Below are positions 58,620 through 64,000 of a stretch of DNA of 64,000 nucleotides, piece after piece. The position numbers and the translations under genes are program-made. This DNA is from an uncultured Oscillospiraceae bacterium. Its GTDB lineage: Bacteria > Bacillota > Clostridia > Oscillospirales > Ruminococcaceae. The stretch's first letter is position 1. Each line of letters begins with the position of its first letter. The DNA lies in NCBI GenBank assembly GCA_949743955.1, contig CATJVQ010000023.1:45699-109698 (forward strand). The letters are read 5' to 3'. The notes below the pieces were generated by a model that had not been told where the DNA came from, ran no database searches, and saw only the letters and a program-made list of their open reading frames with translations.

Positions 58620-59399
58620 ATGCTCTTGTACGCCACACAGCGGCAGCAGGAAATTCTGGAATATCTGAACATAAAAAAGGCGGCTAGTGTCGCACAGCTC
58701 TGCGTCAGGCTGTACGCAAGCCCGGCGACCATCCGGCGGGATCTTGCACGCATGGAGCAGCGCGGCCTGCTCCGGCGTACGCACGGCGGGGCGGTGCTCG
58801 CCGAGGGCGGGAGCGATGAAGTGTCCATGTTTGCCCGGCAGGCGGTCAACGCGCGGCAGAAGGCAGAAATTGCGAAGCTCGCCGCCTGCTTTGTCAAGGA
58901 CAGCGACAACCTGTTCATGGATTCGAGCAGCACGGTTTGCAGCGTCGCTGCCCGGCTGGATCACTGCCGGTCGCTGAGTGTTGTCACCAATGGGCTGCAC
59001 TGTGCGCTCGCACTCTCGCAGAATCCGCAGTGCGAGGTCTTTCTCCCTGCCGGACGCCTTGCCACGCGCTCGAATTCCATGACGGGCCCAGACACGATGG
59101 AATCACTCTCCCGCTACTGCGCGGATGTCGCGCTTGTCTCCTGCGGAGGGATTTCGCCGGACGGGGATGTGACGGAGCCGTCGGCCGATCAGGCGAGGGT
59201 GAAGATGCAGATGCTTCGCCAGTCAAGAACTAAAATCCTGCTGTGCGATTTTTCAAAGCTGGGGAGGATCTTTTTCTCCCGCACCTGTGGGATAGAACAG
59301 TTTGATTTCTGCATCACTGACCGCAACCCCGGCCCCGAATGGACACCGGTATTCGAGCGCGCCGGCTGTGAGCTGGTCTATCCGGAGGCTTCGATCTGA
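58620..59399 (+). CDS. DeoR family transcriptional regulator, probable rhamnose operon regulator
   Basis: RQQEILEYLNIKKAASVAQLCVRLYASPATIRRDLARMEQRGLLRRTHGGAVLAEG; ATG after AAGGAGG. Confidence 0.92.
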   Translation: MLLYATQRQQEILEYLNIKKAASVAQLCVRLYASPATIRRDLARMEQRGLLRRTHGGAVLAEGGSDEVSMFARQAVNARQKAEIAKLAACFVKDSDNLFMDSSSTVCSVAARLDHCRSLSVVTNGLHCALALSQNPQCEVFLPAGRLATRSNSMTGPDTMESLSRYCADVALVSCGGISPDGDVTEPSADQARVKMQMLRQSRTKILLCDFSKLGRIFFSRTCGIEQFDFCITDRNPGPEWTPVFERAGCELVYPEASI

Positions 59400-59478
59400 C
59401 GGATATATCTGTCTCCCGCTCCGGTATTTTCGGAATCGGAACCGCATACAAATAGGAGAAAGGACAAGGGGGGGTTGT

Positions 59479-60315
59479 ATGTTTTTAACCATCACGCCAA
59501 TGAATCGCCCTCTGCCGCGGAATCCTTTTTTGCGTATGTGGCGTAAGGTTGTGGATAAAATAAATCCGCCCGCGACGGAATTCCGCCGTGTCGAGGTCTG
59601 CGGCGGGGCATTTACCGATGTGCGTGTCTATGCACCCGGCGCCGCCTTCCCGGAGGGCTGGAGGGGGACACAGCGCCTGAGCGCATGGTATGCGCTGTGT
59701 CCGCCGGGATATGACCTGCCGCAGGGGTGTCTGCCCGCTGTGTCCGCCGCGGACGTACGGCGTCTGGTAGCCCGGGTGTGGTGCAATACGGCGGTGGAGC
59801 TGCTCGGCAGAAGCGGGCTGCCTCTCTCCGAGCGGCGGATGGGATTCATCGATCCGGGGGGAGAGCATCCGGGACTGCTCGAGGATCTGATTCGGGCGGC
59901 CTCGGAGGTGATGGTGTACACGGAAAACCGTGCGCTCTATCAGGGGTATGCCGACAAGCTGCTCGAGGAGTACGGAGCGCCCGTCGTTTTTGTCGAAGAA
60001 ATGGACAGGCTGTGCGGGGTACGGTTTGCCCTCCACACCGGCCCGCAGGCGGTACGGGGATTGGGGAGGGTGCCGGTGCTCACTGTCTGGCCGGATGCCG
60101 GCGGGGAAGGGAGCCTGATTGTGCACAGTCCCGTCTTCACGCTGCCGCAGGCGGACGAAGTCCTGCCGCCGGGCATCGGGCACGACGAGTTCTATGCCGC
60201 GCTGTGGGAACGCAGCCGGATAGCGGCTGTCGGGCAGCTTTCCATATGTTCGGCGAGCTGCGGAAAACGGGTGGTGACAAAGGAAGAAATTGTTCAAAGA
60301 ATTGCACAAAGGTAA
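59479..60315 (+). CDS. Uncharacterised protein
   Basis: ~279 aa ORF with coding character; no family recognised. Confidence 0.7.
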   Translation: MFLTITPMNRPLPRNPFLRMWRKVVDKINPPATEFRRVEVCGGAFTDVRVYAPGAAFPEGWRGTQRLSAWYALCPPGYDLPQGCLPAVSAADVRRLVARVWCNTAVELLGRSGLPLSERRMGFIDPGGEHPGLLEDLIRAASEVMVYTENRALYQGYADKLLEEYGAPVVFVEEMDRLCGVRFALHTGPQAVRGLGRVPVLTVWPDAGGEGSLIVHSPVFTLPQADEVLPPGIGHDEFYAALWERSRIAAVGQLSICSASCGKRVVTKEEIVQRIAQR

Positions 60316-60404
60316 ATCATCGGGAGGAAAACCGGATGTTTTAGACAAAAACAAATACACAATGACTCTGTTTTCACGAAAATAAAAATATTCAAAAAAA
60401 TCGC

Positions 60405-60432
60405 TTGACTTTTAAGATTGAATGTATATAAT
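60405..60432 (+). promoter_or_regulatory. SigA-type promoter of greA
   Basis: TTGACT-16-TATAAT. Confidence 0.75.
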
Positions 60433-60497
60433 GTGTTTAATGCTCTGGAACAGAACAAGTTCCAAGGGCATCATTATATTTTGGAGGAGTTGCATAA

Positions 60498-60980
60498 ATG
60501 GCTAAGGAACTGATCATGACCGATGCCAGTTACAAAGCGCTTGAGCAGGAGCTCGAGATGCTTAAAGTAGAGAAGCGTCAAGAAATTGCCGAGAAGATCC
60601 GCGTTGCGCGCGGCTTTGGGGATTTATCGGAGAACAGCGAATATGACGAAGCCAAAAATGAACAGGCGCTTGTCGAGGCGCGTATCGCCAAGCTCGAGGA
60701 GCAGATCAAAAACGCCAAGGTCGTCTCCTATGCGCACCTCTCTACGGACACGATCTCTGTCGGGACGACAATCCGGATTAAAGACCTTGAGTTCGACGAA
60801 GAGGAGAGCTACCGCCTGGTAAGCGCGGTGGAGAGCGGCACGGATATGAACACCATTACGGATGAATCCCCAGTCGGAGCGGCCGTTATCGGGCACAAGG
60901 TCGGCGATGTGGTGGATGTCCAGCTTCCCTCCGGTGATACAGCGAAATTTGAAATTCTGGATATCACGCTGGAGAAGTGA
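60498..60980 (+). CDS. greA: Transcription elongation factor GreA
   Basis: ARGFGDLSENSEYDEAKNEQALVEARIAKLEEQIKNA. Confidence 0.95.
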   Translation: MAKELIMTDASYKALEQELEMLKVEKRQEIAEKIRVARGFGDLSENSEYDEAKNEQALVEARIAKLEEQIKNAKVVSYAHLSTDTISVGTTIRIKDLEFDEEESYRLVSAVESGTDMNTITDESPVGAAVIGHKVGDVVDVQLPSGDTAKFEILDITLEK

Positions 60981-61008
60981 AAATTTACATTCTGTTCACA
61001 ATAACATG

Positions 61009-61039
61009 AAAAGCGGACTTTGAAAGAAGTCCGCTTTTT
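61009..61039 (+). terminator. greA terminator
   Basis: AAAAGCGGACTT-TGAAAG-AAGTCCGCTTTTT. Confidence 0.88.
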
Positions 61040-61054
61040 GATATAATATAGATG

Positions 61055-61149
61055 AAAATTCTCAAAAATATTTCCATCGCCGTGCCACAGAAAGTCTGCG
61101 ATGATGGCTTTCTGTGGCGTATAATTATATAATATTTTTGAGAAATTCC
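61055..61149. repeat. Long hairpin element, copy B
   Basis: AAATTCTCAAAAATATT...GCCACAGAAAG...CTTTCTGTGGC...AATATTTTTGAGAAATT; ends resemble copy A at 48207. Confidence 0.65.
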
Positions 61150-61182
61150 ATAGGATACAGCTGCTTAGGAAGGAAGAGGAAA

Positions 61183-62700
61183 ATGTCTGAAAATCAGGTG
61201 ACGGAAAACGGGGCGTCCTCTGCGGAGAACGAGGTGCAGGAGGCTAGCCGGATCCTGCTTGTAAGGCGGGAGAAGCTGCAGGATCTGAGGAACGCGGGCA
61301 AAGATCCGTATCAGGAGACAAAATTTCCGGTCAGTGCGTATGCGCAGGATATACAGGATCGGTTTGAAGAATACGAAGGGCATGAGGTGTTTCTGGCCGG
61401 CCGGCTCATGGCGTGGCGCGACATGGGGAAGGCAAACTTCTTCGATCTGCGCGATGCAAGCGGCCGCATTCAGCTCTATGTGAAGATGGATGTCGTGGGC
61501 GAAGTGACCTTTGCCGGGATGAAAAACTGGGACATCGGCGATATCATCGGTGTGAGCGGAGAGGTATTCCGCACTAGGCGCGGAGAAATCTCTGTGAAGG
61601 TGCAGGCGATGAAGCTGCTCTCCAAGTCGCTCCTGCCGCTGCCGGAAAAGTTCCACGGCTTAAAGGATGTGGAGCTGCGCTACCGCCAGCGGTATGTGGA
61701 TCTCATCATGAATCCGCAGGTGAAGGACGTTTTCGTCAAGCGGACAAAGATTATCCGTGCCATCCGCAATTATCTTGATGAGCGCGGCTTCCTCGAGGTG
61801 GAGACTCCGGTCCTGCATACACAGGCGGGCGGGGCGGCGGCGCGCCCGTTCGTCACCCACCACAATGCCCATGATATGGACATGTATTTGCGCATTGCGC
61901 TCGAATTGCATCTGAAGCGCCTGATTGTCGGCGGTTTCGATAAGGTGTATGAAATCGGGCGTGTATTCCGCAACGAGGGGATCTCCATCAAGCATAATCC
62001 TGAGTTTACGCTGCTCGAGCTGTATCAGGCGTATACTGATTTTGAGGGGATTATGGATCTGACCGAGGGGATGATCCGCTTTGCCGCGCTCGAGACACTC
62101 GGGACGGGCATCATCCCCTATGGGGATGTGACCATCAATCTGGAGAAGCCGTTTGCGCGCATCAGCATGAAGGAAGCGGTGCAGCAGTATGCGGGCGTGG
62201 ATTTCGACGAAATTTCTTCGCTTGACGAGGCGCGTGCCAAGGCGAAGGAACATCATATCGAATTTGAGGAACGCCATGGCGTGGGGGATATCCTCAACCT
62301 GTTCTTTGAGACCTATTGTGAGGAGAAGTTCATCCAGCCGACGTTCGTGACCGGGCATCCGGTGGATATTTCGCCGCTGGCCAAGCGTTTTCCGCAGACC
62401 CCGAACTACACGCAGCGGTTTGAACTGTTTATCCTGGGCCGCGAGCACGCGAACGCGTTCTCCGAGCTCAATGATCCGATTGATCAGCGCGAACGTTTTG
62501 AGCATCAGGCGGCGCTCAAGGCAGCGGGCGACGATGAAGCCTGCGGTGTAGATGAGGATTTCCTCAACGCGTTAAGCTATGGTATGCCTCCCACGGGCGG
62601 GCTCGGTATCGGAATTGATCGTCTGGTCATGCTGCTGACGAACAGCCCGTCCATCCGTGATGTGCTCCTGTTCCCGACGATGAAACCGCTGGACAAATAG
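61183..62700 (+). CDS. lysS: Lysyl-tRNA synthetase (class II)
   Basis: [49 protein letters not shown]. Confidence 0.96.
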   Translation: MSENQVTENGASSAENEVQEASRILLVRREKLQDLRNAGKDPYQETKFPVSAYAQDIQDRFEEYEGHEVFLAGRLMAWRDMGKANFFDLRDASGRIQLYVKMDVVGEVTFAGMKNWDIGDIIGVSGEVFRTRRGEISVKVQAMKLLSKSLLPLPEKFHGLKDVELRYRQRYVDLIMNPQVKDVFVKRTKIIRAIRNYLDERGFLEVETPVLHTQAGGAAARPFVTHHNAHDMDMYLRIALELHLKRLIVGGFDKVYEIGRVFRNEGISIKHNPEFTLLELYQAYTDFEGIMDLTEGMIRFAALETLGTGIIPYGDVTINLEKPFARISMKEAVQQYAGVDFDEISSLDEARAKAKEHHIEFEERHGVGDILNLFFETYCEEKFIQPTFVTGHPVDISPLAKRFPQTPNYTQRFELFILGREHANAFSELNDPIDQRERFEHQAALKAAGDDEACGVDEDFLNALSYGMPPTGGLGIGIDRLVMLLTNSPSIRDVLLFPTMKPLDK

Positions 62701-62840
62701 AACTCAGGAATCATGCGGGTTTGTGGCGGTTCAAATCTGTGTTGACAACAAATTGACAACAATTTTTCGCAGAAATACGAAGAATTGCGGTGCAGAATGA
62801 ATAGTTGAAGGTGAGCCGCACAATATGGCGCTTACACTTA

Positions 62841-62886
62841 GGAGAACACTTTTTGAAAGAAATTTCGGAAAGTGTTCTCCTTTTTT
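62841..62886 (+). terminator. Rho-independent terminator
   Basis: GGAGAACACTTT...AAAGTGTTCTCCTTTTTT, 12-bp perfect stem. Confidence 0.85.
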
Positions 62887-62947
62887 GTCAGGCATCATCT
62901 TCCGTCAACGCACAACCAAACGAAAGGAAGTGGATTTTTATGAATGA

Positions 62948-63211
62948 ACGCAAAGAAAAATTTCCGGAGATCTACTAAGGGGAAACGAAGCTCGGGAAAA
63001 TGCGAAAAAGCTCCGCAGGCAATTTCTTCGCTATAAGGATGCGGAAATTGTCTACGGAATCGCTCACAAAAAACTATTGGAACTCGCAGGCAAAGCAGGA
63101 GCTATCTATCGTATGGACAGCACAGTTTTGATCAACCAGGATATTTTCGATGAATACCTGGAGCAGATCCATAAGCCCAGCACTTTGACCAAACAGGAGG
63201 ATGAGCAATGA
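62948..63211 (+). pseudogene. DUF6462-like small protein lacking a clear start (open frame only)
   Basis: ENAKKLRRQFLRYKDAEIVYGIAHKKLLELAGKAGAIYRMDSTVLINQDIFDEYLEQIHKP; no ATG/GTG/TTG in frame at the 5' end. Confidence 0.5.
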
Positions 63212-63462
63212 GCGGGCACCTTTGGACGTTCTCCCATATGCTGGACGACATAGACCTTGAGATGGCGCAGCATGATTTTATTACTTATCAACAAGGTGCG
63301 GATTACTATGGGCTTGGTCTTAAGGTGTTTACACGCTTATCACATGAAGCTGGAGCAGTCTACAAAATCGGAAGAATGGTCCGTGTCCGTCGTGATTTGT
63401 TTGAGAACTATCTGAGACTGCTGAAAAATCAAAGTGAAAATGCTGCGGTGAATCACGAATAG
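63208..63462 (+). CDS. DUF6462-like mobile-element accessory protein
   Basis: FITYQQGADYYGLGLKVFTRLSHEAGAVYKIGRMVRVRRDLFENYLRLL. Confidence 0.7.
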   Translation: MSGHLWTFSHMLDDIDLEMAQHDFITYQQGADYYGLGLKVFTRLSHEAGAVYKIGRMVRVRRDLFENYLRLLKNQSENAAVNHE

Positions 63463-63496
63463 ATTGACCACCGCTATGAATTGAAAAATATTCTTT

Positions 63497-63527
63497 GAGC
63501 GCTTCCTGGAGGGGGCGCTCTTTTTTT
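63497..63527 (+). terminator. Rho-independent terminator
   Basis: GAGCGCTTCCTGGAGGGGGCGCTCTTTTTTT. Confidence 0.75.
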
Positions 63528-63542
63528 GTTTGGAGGGATACT

Positions 63543-64000
63543 ATGGCATATACCTTGGAAATCAAGCAAATCGTGGATTACTCACGGGTGCGGATCCACC
63601 GGGAGGTGATCCAAAAGCTGCTGGCGGATGAGTCCTTATCCAGGCGGGGAGATTGCCGCCTGTTCTCTTTTATGGTCCTCTGCTCCTATGCCAATTTTCG
63701 ATCTTCAAGGCTCCGAATTGATGGCGTTACCCACCTCATCGGCCCTGGGGAATGGATCTGCAGCCTGCGGGAGATGGTCGGCTGGTTTGGATGCAGCCGA
63801 CTGTACCAGGCAACCGCAATTTTAGAGGAGCTTGCCGAGGCAGGCTTTCTCAGCTTTCGGATACTCCCCGGAACCAAACTGATCTATTATCAGATTTTGA
63901 ACTGGGGAGCCTTCAATACCGTGCTTGAATACGAATGCCGCTGTCAAAAGGACTGCGGCTTTTTCTTTTTCCCCATCAGCTTTGGAAAAAGGCTGATGGA
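63543..64000 (+). CDS. Mobile-element replication/HTH-type protein, truncated by window edge
   Basis: MAYTLEIKQIVDYSRVRIHREVIQKLLADESLSRRGDCRLFSFMVLCSYANFRSSRLRIDGVTHLIGPGEWICSLREMVGWFGCSRLYQATAILEELAEAGFLSF..., runs off edge. Confidence 0.65.
   Translation, partial: MAYTLEIKQIVDYSRVRIHREVIQKLLADESLSRRGDCRLFSFMVLCSYANFRSSRLRIDGVTHLIGPGEWICSLREMVGWFGCSRLYQATAILEELAEAGFLSFRILPGTKLIYYQILNWGAFNTVLEYECRCQKDCGFFFFPISFGKRLM

Noticed and set aside
62700-62770. GGTTCAAATCTGT resembling a tRNA T-loop after lysS
   Set aside because: Flanking bases do not form a T-stem or acceptor stem; not a tRNA. At most a possible att remnant, not supported.
1-64000. CRISPR arrays
   Set aside because: Only short tandem repeats (58525-58569 and 32288-32329) were seen, and neither has the spacer pattern of CRISPR; no cas genes.

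Overview
Chromosomal window from a spore-forming, GC-rich Clostridia-type Firmicute, probably Oscillospiraceae-like (inferred from SpoIIR, SpmB, a T-box and ECF transporter components). Most of it is dense housekeeping: alaS with T-box, spoIIR, a two-component system, ddl/murI/argS, prmA/rsmE, thiN, uraA, prmC, ftsEX with two tandem M23 murein hydrolase activators, tyrA, DAHP synthase, lon/engB/lysA, a rhamnose operon (rhaB-rhaA-rhaD) with a divergent DeoR regulator, greA and lysS. Accessory features include: an AT-rich insert (18.2-19.9 kb) with a broken HD-domain gene; an internally deleted MerR remnant; a promoter + TPP riboswitch + terminator followed only by a thiD fragment; an isolated divergent flagellin/fliS-like pair; a tetR-MMPL-large secreted coiled-coil protein module with palindromic operator candidates; several long-hairpin (MITE-like) intergenic elements; and the edge of an integrative element after lysS. 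No CRISPR array, rRNA or convincing tRNA was seen. I cannot point to one clearly new system. The best leads are the degenerate MetH-like protein, the tetR/MMPL/secreted-protein module, the riboswitch left without an intact gene, the orphan flagellin pair and the hairpin elements. All family calls come from reading the translations, not from searches.
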